The notes beneath the pieces were generated by a model. That model worked only from the letters and a program-made list of their open reading frames with translations. It did no database searches and had not been told where the DNA came from. This document shows positions 36,701 through 48,962 of a stretch of 64,000 bases of DNA, one piece after another; position 1 is the first letter of the stretch; every line of letters begins with the position of its first letter. This stretch comes from Volvox africanus (taxonomy: Eukaryota; Chlorophyta; Chlorophyceae; Chlamydomonadales; Volvocaceae), in the NCBI GenBank assembly GCA_030268105.1, contig BSDZ01000094.1:1860501-1924500 (forward strand), given 5' to 3'. The position numbers and the translations under genes are program-made.

Positions 36701-36768
36701 TGTAAGCCCCGCAACTGCTCAAGACGCTTAAGAACCACAGGCTCTAGTTGTGCTTGGAGGAGAAACAT
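33721..36768 (-). CDS. Unrecognised Ala/Ser-rich protein with helical N-terminus
   Basis: I do not recognise the family. Four exons join cleanly in frame: 36768-36617, 36467-36428, 36311-36195, 35448-33721, giving 678 residues from the ATG at 36768-36766. An upstream extension is possible because an acceptor (TAACAG) precedes this codon in frame, so the real start may lie further 5'. The first about 100 residues look folded and helical (LEPVVLKRLEQLRG, SLQLGAWETWLAADG, KARYYAATHALVQ). The 1.7 kb last exon is largely low complexity: Ala runs, acidic segments (DADADDINDDIDALLKEDAS), many Ser-Pro sites and a basic end SFRSDEYF. It resembles an adaptor or scaffold rather than an enzyme. It is divergent from the CCDC25 gene, with about 830 bp between the two start codons. 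No TGTAA was found close to its stop. Confidence 0.72.
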
Positions 36769-37596
36769 CGTCACCGAGGCCTGTTGGCCAGTTTTGGTAC
36801 TGTTATCCTGTTACGCCTACGAACGCCGATTCACTTCAAATGCAAGCCTGTCCACGAAAAATCAAATTAAGCGTTATTAAAGGAACCCTTAAAGGACAGG
36901 GGGATACGTGGCGATGATGAATATGGACACGCAAACAGGCAGCTGCAGGTGAACTTCACTCTCCTTAGATATCTTATTGCCAACCCTGAAAACATAGCAA
37001 CGAACCAGCAATATACTCCGAACGCGAAAGATTAGGTTCAACGCACCTAACTCGTTAGAACATGTCGCCCAACAGGTCCTGCGAAGGCCTCATATCTTCC
37101 CGTCAAGAAAGTCCTTTGCAAGATTGTACATTCACACGACCGTGATCAAGAGTGTTAACAAATCTGCGCGTTCCTAACTATTAAGAAATTCGAAAAGGCC
37201 TGACCAGTCCTGTCCTAGCTTCCCAGTTTGTGACTATTCAATACTTGGATGTGAATTACCGTTGCACATATAAGACATGTCAAAATTTATTACCTATTCA
37301 TGAAAAACCTCACAGCATCAGTTGGCATCAAAATTGTACGGATGCCGTAAATGGAAAGACGCAGTATCAGTTTGGTCAGTTGCGTTGCCTAAATGCTTTA
37401 TACTCCCAGCTATCAACTGATCGTTGCATTGTGTGCGCAGCTTGGCGTTATCTTCTACTAGTCAGCTTGCTCACTCAAACTTGTCCTCTTCTTGTATACA
37501 AATTAAGTTTCACATCCCAGATACCTAACATCAGTTTCTAAGCGAATCAAACTTTAGCATAGAAATTCTGAGGGGGAATTGACTGTGCAGTCCAGG

Positions 37597-40500
37597 ATGG
37601 TGTTCTACTTCTATCCCCGAGGCCACAAGCCAAACACAGAGGATTTCATGATTTACATGGGTAAAGATAAGGTATTACATGTGTTGATCGCCTGTGATCG
37701 CCTGGAAAATGCGCCCTACCCGCCGCCGTAGCCTGAACCAGATATGCACCCTTCTTTCCACTACGACATTACGGAAGTACGAGAATGAAGACCTTATCGC
37801 ACACGGGCTACCATGTGACCTCTGGTAAGCAACTATAGGCCTTACTCACCCACGTGCCTGAACGCGGGCAAGGTGGGGTGTTACTAACACAGATAACGGA
37901 GCATCCCTGCAAGGCCAGCTGGTGGCACCACACCTTCTTGATCATATGTAGGACTTTCTCCCTCTTATCTCATCAGCGCATATGCTGTGCTTCGGCACGC
38001 ACGCATACATTTACAATGCTGCGCAAGTCTTCGGACTTGGATATGGACAAAGTCGCCGGTGCGCCGGTGGCTGGTGTGGTATCACCTCCCTGATACCAAT
38101 TTCAGTCCTGCTTAGTCCCAACTGACCCTACAGCCGTTGGGAACCTGGGACCTCCTTGTTGCCTGTCGTCTTCGCAGCACCTCATCCACGCCACCACCCT
38201 CGCTGCCTGGCCCGCGGCACGGGGTTGCCCCTTATACTCTTTTTATTGCCGCGGACGCCGCGGCCCCCGTACTGATCCTGTCCAGGTTTCATGTGGACGA
38301 CATGTCGTCCGCTCACGTATACTTGCGACTTCCTGATGGCTGTGACGTCAAAGATATTCCCCAGGATGCCCTGGAGGACTGCGCACAGCTCGTCAAGCAG
38401 AACTCCATTCAAGGTCAGCGGGAGAAACTTAAGGTCCTTCAACTACCCAGTAAATGGGTCTTCATCGCGAGCTGTAATCATGAAATCATTAAGATTTATC
38501 ACAAGCTAAAATTATATTCATTTAATATTTTTGCAGTGTCTGGGTTCCATTTCTATGAATAAATCATTTTTTGCTTAAACAACAGGTATGCAGAGATGCT
38601 TACAGTGTTGCTATGGGGTGGGATATGGATGGGAACGGGAGAGCGATGCACTACTTCACGTTTACGAGAGCCAATGGATGTGACTGTGTAGATCACTAAT
38701 GGGTCAGGAAAGGGGAATTGGGGAGACCCGGAGGCAGCTCTTGCGTGTGCGCGTGAGAGACGTGGCCTGTCGTCGGACTTAGTAACCCGTCCCATAGTTT
38801 ACCCGACGCGGTGGTACTTAATACTTCCAGCAGTTCTAATCCTTCCCGTCAGTTCCACATCTGTCCGCCTCCCACCTCATGACATCACTCCCACCTTTCC
38901 TGTCATACCCCACCTTCCCTTGCTACACCCTCCTCCCAGGCTGCAAGACGAACAACGTCACAATCGTTTACACGCCATGGAGTAACCTGAAGAAGACGGC
39001 GGGCATGGACGTGGGGCAGGTGCGAAAGTCAAGTAGTGGGGAAGATTGGGGTTTTGCATTCTTCCGGCAAATCAGCATTCTACGTCTTCCAAGTAGCTGT
39101 TGTTTTTCCGGAAGGGGCACACCACATATGTAAGGTCTTCGTGCGCGATCTTGAAGGAAAAGCCATGCCTTTGAAACATCATGCCCTCGCCCTGCCACAA
39201 TGCCACGATCACCGCCCCCTGCCACGATGACTCCCCCTTGGAGTCGTTTTATTCGCCTTTCACCCCCCCTTATTCGACACCCTCCCTGTAATCCTGGGGT
39301 TTCCCCGCCTTGCTCGCCCGAACCCTTGGATCCCTCCCGGTCGCACCTACCCCTGTAACCCCTTGTGCTATGTTGGGTTAAACCGGGGCTCCAACAATCT
39401 CCGCGTAAATTACGTGTTAAAATCCATCCATCCATCCTCCCTGGACCTGTGGGTTCACTCAGTCTCCTCACTGGTCCCCTGGCCCTGCCCGCCCTGGTTT
39501 CCTTCCCAGGTCGGCTTCCATGACCCGTCGTTAGTGTATAAAGTGAAGGTAGATCGGAGAAACAACGACATCATCAACCGGCTAGAGAAGACGCGACAGG
39601 AGCGGTATCCGGACCTGGCAGCAGAAAAGGAACAGTACATGTCGCAGGTGCGATGTGAGACAGTGGGTAGCCTCCCTGCTATATCCCTTCGCTCCAGGGT
39701 GCTGAAATCCGGCCCCAAACGTCATTGCAACGCGGTGTGGTGCTCCCCTCCCCGTTTCTTTCCCTAAGGATGTCCGGTATCCTCGGTATATTTATAGTTG
39801 CATTCGTACCGTTGTATATATTATATTATATTATATTATATTATATTATATTATATTATATTATATTATATTATATTATATTATATTATATTATATTATA
39901 TTATATTATATTATATTATATTATATTATATTATATTATATTATATTATATTATATTATATTATATTATATTATATTATATTATATTATATTATATTATA
40001 TTATATTATATTATATTATATTATATTATATTATATTATGATATGCTGAGTTGCTGACCACAACAAACATAGGAGTTGGTTGCAGGCACAGAAGCCGGAT
40101 CCGAAATCACATCTATATCCGGGCATAACAATTTGACAAAGAGGGGTCGTCCGGCATAGGGCAATGTCGTTCTCCATGTTATGAAGTTGAAGGGTTAAGG
40201 GTATTCAGCACGGGGCCAAAGGAACCGGGTATGCTTGCTTTCCTCGCGTCCGTCGGTGAGAGCAGGTGCGACAGGCGCGGCGCGCTGAGGAGCGAGCCGC
40301 CCGGGCTTCGGAGAAGGCTGCTAAGGAGGAGCGCAAGAAGCAGGAAGACTTAAAGAGCTACAAACACATTATGAAGGTGCGTATGTGGGTTGGTAAGCTG
40401 TTATGAAGTGCTACTGCGTGCTGCTGCCGCTGCTGCTCCTATTGCTTGGGATTGAACGTGACGCCGGTGTGGAAATGGGACGCCTTCCGTATGGGTTGTC

Positions 40501-41086
40501 CTTGTGACCGGCTCTGCTCCATCTCCGGCTCCCCTATGTTCCAACTTCGGCCACTTTCGAATCAGCCATTGCACGACATGAACGAAGGCTGCGAGTAAGT
40601 GTTCCTATTATGAGGCAACAGTGGAACGGTGCAGTGGCGCCCCTGATTCATAATTGCAAACTCGTTAGAATCCGACGCACATCGCGTTGGAAAAGGCACA
40701 GCGAGAGAGCTGGCACTAGAACATCCTATGCGGTCTCCCGCATAGGGATATATACAGAGATATAATTATATACAGCTACAAGTACAGGTACATATACAAC
40801 AGACATACAGATGTATCTGATCTAAGGGCAGGGGTAAGAGTAAGAGAGGAGGACTATTAAGAAAGGGCCCTGTTTCGCCGGCTGGAATCGTTATCCTTCT
40901 CGTGTTCCCCGGCTTTGCGACGCTGACGGCCGCCTTCTACGGAGTTTTCACGTTGACTCGGTCCCTCAATTCATTCTTACGCATTGGAAACGTAACGTGC
41001 TGGCACAGGACGAGTTCATGGTCAGCAACAAGGACCTGCATGATAAGTACAAATCCGTGGAAGAGCTCGAAGAGGACTTCATGTAG
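37597..41086 (+). CDS. CCDC25: CCDC25-type NFACT-R domain protein
   Basis: Orthologue of coiled-coil domain-containing protein 25 (human about 208 residues), an NFACT-R/DUF814 protein; the human protein has been described as a membrane sensor of extracellular DNA, but its role in algae is unknown. Seven exons: 37597-37671, 37778-37824, 38286-38413, 38940-39019, 39510-39647, 40266-40376, 41009-41086; 218 residues. Landmarks along the length: [13 protein letters not shown] at the start, [92 protein letters not shown], a charged coiled coil rich in Arg, Lys and Glu, and a C-terminal EELEEDFM that matches the acidic DEFM-like end of the family. Exon 1 starts at the first ATG. A poly(A) signal lies at 41203. 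Intron 5 carries a 224-bp pentanucleotide repeat. Confidence 0.95.
39816..40039. repeat. (TTATA)n pentanucleotide array in CCDC25 intron 5
   Basis: About 44 essentially perfect TTATA units, 100% A+T, inside the 39648-40265 intron. It opens artefactual Tyr/Ile repeats in all plus frames. Confidence 0.97.
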
Positions 41087-41202
41087 CCGCTCATGACGCG
41101 GGATATACCGGCCTCAGTGTGTGCATGTGTTGCCAAATCCGAGCTCACGCACAGAGGTGGCACCAGTTACTGCAAATTCTTTTTTATGTTTATATTGGAT
41201 GT

Positions 41203-41207
41203 TGTAA
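41203..41207 (+). terminator. Poly(A) signal of CCDC25-type gene
   Basis: TGTAA 117 bases after the stop codon at 41084-41086. Confidence 0.65.
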
Positions 41208-41209
41208 TA

Positions 41210-44200
41210 AATCCATTATGCACATCTCAGTCTGCTTGTTAAAAAGGAATGCAGTCAGGAGGGAGCTGCGATTAACGTTGGTTTGGGAGGGATGAGCTGA
41301 GGCCAGGTGAGAAAAACAAGTTAGGTGAGATAGGGTGGGGTGGAAGTTTGCTCTGGTGGTGTTTGTCCCCGAATCTGTGTAGACCTGTGTAGCGTTGTGA
41401 CTACCGGCGGAGCAGCCCACTTGTGGCCTCACGACCACGACCACCGTCAACAAACGCAGCAAACGACGACGGCCGCTACCATCATCCATTGGCCAATCAC
41501 CAAGATTGCTCATCGGCATATCACCTTCCAGCCCGATAACTCCTCCTCCATGAACTAGTTTGCAAACTTTCTGTTTGGGAGGTTTTGCTAAGGAAAGATG
41601 GGCTTTCTGGCCCCAGTGATAGCGAAGAAAGGCCAGGCCAGGACACAGTACCATCAGTGCTACATCTGCTAGCCTTCTTTTGACCGTGTGAGGGGTGAGC
41701 ATGCAGCCGGGGATCTCTCATCGAAGCGATATGGGTACACTAGCGTAAATGTTTCAAGGACGATGAAAGGCGCGGGGGGTGCTTATCTGTGACTGAGGAT
41801 CCAATGCACGAGGGTTCCTTGCACGTCGGTCTGCATCCCGCTGTTTTATGGAAACAGGGGAGCGAAGGATTGATAAGAAGGTGCTTTCGAAAGCTCCCTA
41901 GGGGATACATACTACCTAGGTAGCCAGTTACTTTTTCGTACCCAAAAACAATTTTGGACTTTCAGAACAGTAACCAGGAAAATTGGTCGGGACTTGGGAT
42001 GGTTACTTGTCATGGATGGTACAAAGCGTACGATCTTGGAATGTGAACGGGTAAATAATGGTCCAAGGTTAATAGAGGATCTTTCAAAAGGGCAACATTT
42101 GGAGTTGGATTAAATATACTGGGGATTATAAGTTATGAGCCCTGGTTCAAGGTCCCCGTCCCAATGTTGGGGCATCGGGCCCAAGTGCCAGGTAGAATCT
42201 ACAAAATGTTGTATGTCTGTTGTGTCCGCCTAAGCAAAGGCCCAATGAGAAGATGATCATACACGGTCCATTCTGGACCTACCTGTAGATACTCCAGGAT
42301 ACTACACAAAAGAGACATTTTTGCCTGGAAAACTTATGAATGTACGTATGTAAATGCTGATAGGAAGCCCCCCAAAAAGACAAAAGAACAATTTGCTAAG
42401 CTAGTTCATAGTCAATGGCATCCAGTTCCACCAGGTCAGTGGGGGTCTCCAGCCTAATAGCCCACTGCATGTGCATGTATACTCAGGACTTATTGAAGTT
42501 CAGCACATTTCCATACACAGAGATCATTTCCATTTTCCACCTGATGATGTGGTGAGCAGCAACTATAAGTGTATAAATGCAGACTCGCACCCTGCCGTCA
42601 CACGCCAATGCACCCTCTGCTACAGTGGTACTAAATATTAACATTTTGTAAAAGGTCCCAGCCAGAGTACACATATTGACTCCAGGATGCACATGAATCC
42701 CGTCTGCTCTTTGGTGGATATCCGGGCTGGCGCTGCGTCAGGGTTACAACCCGCAGCCCTAAATGAACAAAAAATCTCCTAATTGAAGAAAAGTGGACCT
42801 TAGTGCCGGGAGAACAAGAGAACCCCACCCGTCGGGTGCAAGGCGCAAGCTGCCCTACAGGGTGCCAGGGCCGGCCCAAGACGTTCGCTGCAGGGTGAGG
42901 AGGATTGTAATATGGGAACTCGCACCCCGGCATCATGCCCTATTGCACACCCTGTGTTACAAAGTGAACCTCCTAAGAGCTGAGGCCAGGTGGTGTTTAG
43001 GGGTTTTCATGCGCTGAGGGGGCGCAAAAGGCCCTTTGGTCTTTTTCACCCCTGTAAGCTTGTAACAACCGTAATGGAAAATGTTTTTTGTTACTCGACC
43101 TGTACCCAAAGTCAGACTCCCAAAAACGAAAAAACCACTATAGGGAACGGTAGAGGTTCCAGAATTCAATTAGATTCAATTACATTTCCGGAGTCAGACT
43201 CGGATGTAGACACTATTTCAATTCCCGTTTTGTGCTGTCCAATAAGGGAAGCGCGCCACCTGAAGGAAGTATGACCTCACGATCAAGGTGTCTTGGTGTG
43301 GCTCTGTAGCTTATCATGACTGGCAGCGACATAGCAATAAACCTGCGACTCCTGGCACTTAGCTGTGTTGAGAGGTCCACTTCCGCCTACAACGCCTAGC
43401 AGAGTAGCACCTAATAGAATGACCCAAGGCATGGAGCTGGGTGTCCTCTTAATCAATTTTGTGACGTGCGGGGATGAGTGCCAGGCATGCGTGGTGAGAT
43501 GGGATAAGATGAATTGGGATAGGGGCAGCAAGTGGATCCTATTGATTAATGGCAGTCCTGGAAACGAAAAGGGTAAGGGGGGCCAGCGACCCAGTCATAG
43601 AACTTTTTAGAGCCTGATTTGTGGAGCGAGGTACGATTGATTTGTTGACAAATTGTATGAGATCGTATGGTAGGAGAAAAGCGCCGTAGCAGCTGTTTGA
43701 GGAGCATGCCTGCAGTGTACGGCTTCGCTACCAGGTTGGCAGGTAGGAAGGTGTTGTACAGGAAGTTACACGGTGAGTCGCGCGATGTTGGCAATGTTTG
43801 AACGCTAAGTGCGTAATTAAACCCTTTTCGGAACATCTGAGCCCCAGAATGTAATCCTGCCTGGAAACCACAGCGAGGCGAAGCGACCATCATTAATCCT
43901 AGTATACTGTATAGTGAAAGATGAGTAATTCTAATCATATTTGAGGCCAGTTGGAATCTTTGCTAAAACATGCGCTGAGTCGGCTCTGGCTATGCACACC
44001 TCAACGTAATTTGCAGGACTAATGTCACATTATTGCATGACATTACGAATCTTGCAATAAGGCTTCTAATGTATTATTACGATTATATTATATCATAGAA
44101 ACTGTCTGAAGGAGTATAGCGGCGACCTGACAAGAGATATTACCGTCGTAAAGGTGGATCCTGGGAGATGATTAGCATGGATAGCAACAGCAGGAAGAAC

Positions 44201-45361
44201 AAAATGGACAAATTAACAGCAAATTCACCAGCCCCTTGCCGGTCGTCAACTATTCACCAGCCATAAAATCAGAAACCGACAGCGGAACGGAGTATTTGGC
44301 AGACACCCTAAAACCCAAAACCCTAGCCCCTAATTCCTGCAACGCCCGCACGCCCCATACTTCGATATTGACGTGCAAGAGGACTAAGTAAAGGATGCGG
44401 AGGGTGGCAGAAGTTGAAAAGGACGGGCTGAGAGTCCGGCTGGTCTGTACTGTCAACCTTGTGCATACCATGGGCATTGTGGGTGCACAGCTACACATAC
44501 ATGTAGGTAGTGTACATACAAATGGAATACTTTTATCGCTACCCCTTGTCTGGATGCGTTCTTGGCGTCCCACTCCCACCAGCGGGAGTTGACACCACGT
44601 GGCGTCAACTTCAGGTCTTGCAACCTCTGCCCTCGCCTCGTGCAACCCAACAGTTGCATGTATGGGAAGTACCGTAACCCGCAATCGCGACCACAGCTGA
44701 GCCATCAGATGTCTGGTCGGGATCGCATGCCGCTGACCTTGCTGCCGTTGCCACCGTGGCTACCGCCATCCTCCGAAGACGCAGCACCGCCAATCCCATC
44801 GCCCCAGCCGTATGGCTAAAGCATGGTGAGCCATATCCAACTTCTTCAACCTTATGGCAATTACTACTTTGCTGCGTATCACCGTCCACTTTCTACAAGA
44901 GGTTCCTGGTTGGGGGCCCTAATGCGTCTACGGTATTCGTTTAAAAGAAGTAATATTATAACCGATGTCAGATTCTGTATGACCATGCTTTAATGGCAGG
45001 TGGTGTAGTGGGAGCGCGAAGATTCGAAAAATTGCGGTTACGGAACTGTATCAACAAGAACCATTAAATTGGTATCCTATACCTGAACTGTGGAATTTTG
45101 ACTGCCAGATGCATGGCTTTTGGAAACACTAGCAGTTTGATGATTTTGTTTCTGATTGTGTCGGTTTTGCCGTTCATGCGCGTACAATGACGTACCCCGA
45201 CGTAAACTGCCAGGTATTCCAATTGCCTCTTACGACTAAGCCACCATCCAAACTGCAGCTTTTAAATACATGTATATTTCCGCGATACCTGATAGCGTCC
45301 GAGTCAAGCTGAAATTTGAGTGTGTCGGTGCCGCTGAAGGTTCAAAGGTCACTGCCATAAA
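41210..45361. other. Intergenic; possible decayed mobile DNA, no gene recognised
   Basis: No exon chain found. 41750-43270 looks different from its surroundings: few CpG, short broken frames on both strands, and a short SWNVNG-like reading at 42031-42051 as in the start of LINE endonucleases, followed by a stop. A near-perfect 24-bp palindrome centred on CACGTG lies at 44587-44610. 44305-44335 has short CCCTAAAA-like motifs. The right end should contain the promoter of the phosphatase gene. Confidence 0.4.
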
Positions 45362-48300
45362 ATGCAGTTTACTAAGCAGCTTCCTGTGTCCACAAGCAGT
45401 TACCAAATCTTGCAAGGGAAACATCTGTCTCCAATAACCCCCGTTTTCAATTCAAGACGAGGGACACCGTTGGAGCAGCAGCGGCTGCTGACGCGCCTGT
45501 CGTCCTACAAAGTGGACCATACTGCAAAAGATGATGCCTACAACAGGTAAAACTATATTTCTCAATGATATGGCGAGGGTCTTCGCTGCGGCAGCATTCG
45601 TCATCGGGACTGACAAGGTGCTGCGCGAGGCAAAGATTGCACTTAGAACCTGCAGAATTCCTATATCTTGTAATGTTTTGACTCAGCCGTGGGCATCGCG
45701 TCAAGTTTCCATTTAGAACTGGAAGTTGTCACAGGCGGGCTGCTGACGGTGATTTGCCTAATAGGAAATACCGATGGCTCCTGTAGAGACAAACCCGGAG
45801 AGTGTGAGTCCAGCTATTGCAATAAGTAAACGATACGACTCTGGGCTTCCAGGCCGTTGGTGACCGGACAGGTTCCTCCGTCTGACTGGTTTCGGGGCTG
45901 CCGGCCAATAAACCGGAAACGCAACCGCATCCCTTTATCTTCTTGATACAATTCCCTCCGTCTACTCCTGCATCTTCTCTTCCATCGTCTTCCTAAGTCG
46001 GCCTGAGGTAACTTCCTTGATCAGTTCCGGTAAACCTCCATCCCACCGCAAGGACCTCTCCCAAACTTCCATTCCTCCCTCTCGTGTTTTCTCCCTTTCC
46101 TAACATCTTCCCTCTCTAAGCTTTTTTGTTCCGTCACCAGCTGTCCCTCGTCCCCACATACCTTCTTGATGGAGGGGTTTTCCGTGTGACCACCCGCGTC
46201 GTTTTCCAGCATCGAGCATCCTCATACCCAAACCCAAATCTTAACCCAAATCCAAATCTAAATCCGCGTTGCCAGAAACATGCAGCGACAAATGGGTTGG
46301 AGTCATCTCGACCCCTACGAGTACCACTTCGACCGGGGGCTGTACTATCACGAAATCGTACCAAACCTGATCTGCGGTACACAGCCCCGAAACCCAACGG
46401 ACGTGGATATCTTGGCGGAGACGGAGGGCGTGACCCACATCCTCAATCTTCAGCAAGACAAAGACATGCACTATTGGGGCGTTAAACTCGAGGACATCCG
46501 GCGGGCGTGTGCTCGGCACTCCATTAATCACACTCGGCGCCCCGTGAGTGGCAATTAGTGACTGTTGGGTCACGGAGGGATAAGGCCCAACTGGGGTATG
46601 GGGGGATGTGAGGGGGCCAGGGCTGAAGGGCGGGACGGGGCGGGGGTAAGAAGGGCCTTTTCCTTCGCTTCTTCCTTCTTTTCAATTCCTGTTTTCCTTT
46701 CCTTTGTACATTTTTTATTCGTTTTCTGTCTTCCTGACATGCGGATGGGGGATGGGGGTGGGGATGATACGCCGCGAAGTGGGGGATGTAAACGAGGGCG
46801 GTGTGCGGTGTGGAGTAGGATGCACCTCATTGACCATGTCTTACCTTTAAGTCTTCCAAACAACGATCACCTCGCCCTCCGCCTGTCACCCCGTTATTTG
46901 CATCAAGACCGCTTTCCTTGCTTCCGCCTTCTCCCTCCCCGCGTTGTCGGACTCTGCGCTGCCTGGCCCCTGCTCAAGACCTGCATTGTCCAATCAAACA
47001 AAAAACAAAACACGCATCACGACACGCCCACCCGCCCGCCGAATACAAACAGGCCCGCGACTTTGACCCCCACAGCCTCCGGCGCACCATCCCTGGAGCT
47101 GTCCATTCACTTGCGCAGGCGCTTAACAGCGGCGGCAGGTAGGTGGAGAGCAAGACATAACTGGACTGGCCCAGGCCGTACAAAAAAACATTGGACGTCA
47201 CATGAGCAGGGCAGTGCTGCTGTACTGCAGTACTGTAGGTATAAGTTATGGCTCGTGAGGGCGTCCCGCGCTCCTGAGTCCCAAACTGGTCGTTGGTGCC
47301 AAAACGGAATCATTGATTTTGAGTTGCGGTGATCATTTCCATACGTTTGGATATGGACTTTTGATTCATACAACGTGCAGTACAGATATTGTTTCACTCA
47401 ACCAGTAAGTCCCGCTTTCCCGCTTGCCTCCGGAGCAGGGTGTACGTTCATTGTACGGCAGGACTAGGTCGCGCGCCCGCGGTATGCATTGCCTATCTGT
47501 ACTGGTGAGCTTCTCGTTAAATGGCGTACTGTACTGTACTGCCATTATGTGTGTTTTTCGTACAGGTCCCATGATTTTGTGTCCCCATCCGCACCTTACT
47601 ACAACACACATGCACTCTACATAGATAGATAGATAGATTGATAGATAGATAAATAGATAGATATCCACATGCGTGGATGTGGGATCTGATATAGCCTGTG
47701 TATGTGCAAATGTGTGTATGGGTTTGGGTGGGTGGGGTTGTGAGAATGCAATGCGAACGTGATGTTCAACTACCTTAAACCTATTCCTCAAGCAGTCTCC
47801 CGCCTGTCCCTTCTTCGCACCTTGTGACGTACAATGGCTCGCGCGCCCCATGATGCCCCCAACACTGGAATCCTCATTAACATGGTGGATTGCGATGACT
47901 TCAAATGTGCTCCAAAACCAACCCCAGTATCCAATTCTGTAACCAGAAAATAACAAAAACTCTTAATTTAAATATAGATTATCTAATAAAATATATGTTA
48001 TTAATGTAATATATTATAAACTATATCTAACTTTTTTATGTATATATGTTATAATAAAATATATTCGTTGAGCTGTACATGTTTGCGTCATACGTAATTT
48101 CTTGACAATACACTTTTATGTCGTGCTTTCACAACTTACGAAATTTACACGTTTGTGTGAACGCAGGTTCACAAACATGCAACTCGACGAGGCCTACACG
48201 TTCCTGACTAACATAAGGCCCTGCGGACCCAAACGTGACGCCATCCGCGGTGCGACGTACGACGTCCTGGCGTGTAGCGGTTGCTGTGCGGCGAATACCG

Positions 48301-48440
48301 GTGCAACTAACAACGGTGGTCACAACGGCAATGGCGCGGACTTTCACGCCTTCGACTCTTTGTCCGCTGAGGCCTTCGCCGCATTGTCGGACGACGATCG
48401 ATTCGCTCTGCAGTACCGCGTGCTCAAAGGCCTGTGCTAG
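45362..48440 (+). CDS. LSF2: LSF2-type phosphoglucan phosphatase
   Basis: Dual-specificity phosphatase that removes phosphate from starch glucans, acting in the chloroplast in starch degradation (by homology to LIKE SEX FOUR 2). Five exons: 45362-45546, 46276-46543, 47053-47138, 47439-47504, 48167-48440; 292 residues. Residues 1-55 are Ser/Thr/Gln-rich without acidic residues near the start, fitting a transit peptide. Then AYNRNMQRQMG, DPYEYHFDRGLYYHE, LICGTQPRNPTDVD, ILNLQQDKDMHYWG; general-acid region ARDFDPHSL (Asp about 154/156); the active-site loop VHCTAGLGRAP with Cys about 185 and Arg about 191 sits in a 66-base exon; RPCGPKRDAIRGATYD closes the domain. There is no carbohydrate-binding module after it, unlike SEX4, which is why I call it LSF2-like. 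The tail has a Gly/Asn-rich linker and a short helical end instead. Confidence 0.93.
47622..47662. repeat. (ATAG)n microsatellite in LSF2 intron 4
   Basis: About ten ATAG units with two interruptions (ATTG, ATAA), in the 47505-48166 intron. Confidence 0.9.
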
Positions 48441-48788
48441 AGAGGGCGAGCCATCTTAATGGGAAAGACCCACGGGTCAGTGGGTAGCGGGCGCCGTGGC
48501 CCGGGCCTGTGACCCATGGGTCGGTTATTGTTTCTACCACCTTCCTGGTTTCGGTCCGGGGCTGTCGGGCGGGAGGGAGACGGGAATCAGCACACAGATG
48601 ATGCCGATCATCATGCCACAAAATGGTGACAATTTGGGAAAGTGAGAGGAGAGGAGGGGGAGGGAGCAGGGCGCTCCGTGACAGGTTGTACGGATTTCCC
48701 GCCCATTTCTGAGCGAGTGGGAGCGGGCGTTGCATTTTGAGGGAAAGGAGGTTGTAGAAGTAGTTGAGAGTCGTGGAGAAGCATACGG

Positions 48789-48962
48789 ATGACGTGTGCA
48801 AACGTTCGCCAGTTCGGCGACAGCGATTGCATCGGCGGTCGGCACGGCACCAACATGGAGGTCAGTACCGGGCTTTTCCCCGGTGGCCTGATGTCCCCGT
48901 ACGACACCTCATACAGACATGCCCATTGGCGCATACGGCATGCTTCAGGAAGAGGCGAGTGA
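48789..48962 (+). CDS. Possible small ORF, 57 residues
   Basis: An ATG-to-TGA frame encoding 57 residues rich in Gly, His and Arg (includes RQFGDSDCIGGRHGTN and GGLMSPYDTSYRHAHW). It looks less random than surrounding frames and contains an internal GTCAGT donor-like site after ATGGAG, so it might be an exon rather than a complete gene. It begins 350 bases after the phosphatase stop. No homology is recognised. Confidence 0.2.
   Translation: MTCANVRQFGDSDCIGGRHGTNMEVSTGLFPGGLMSPYDTSYRHAHWRIRHASGRGE

Noticed and set aside
39725..40057. Tyr-Ile-Leu repeat ORF that looks like a membrane protein
   Set aside because: Translation of the TTATA intron repeat.
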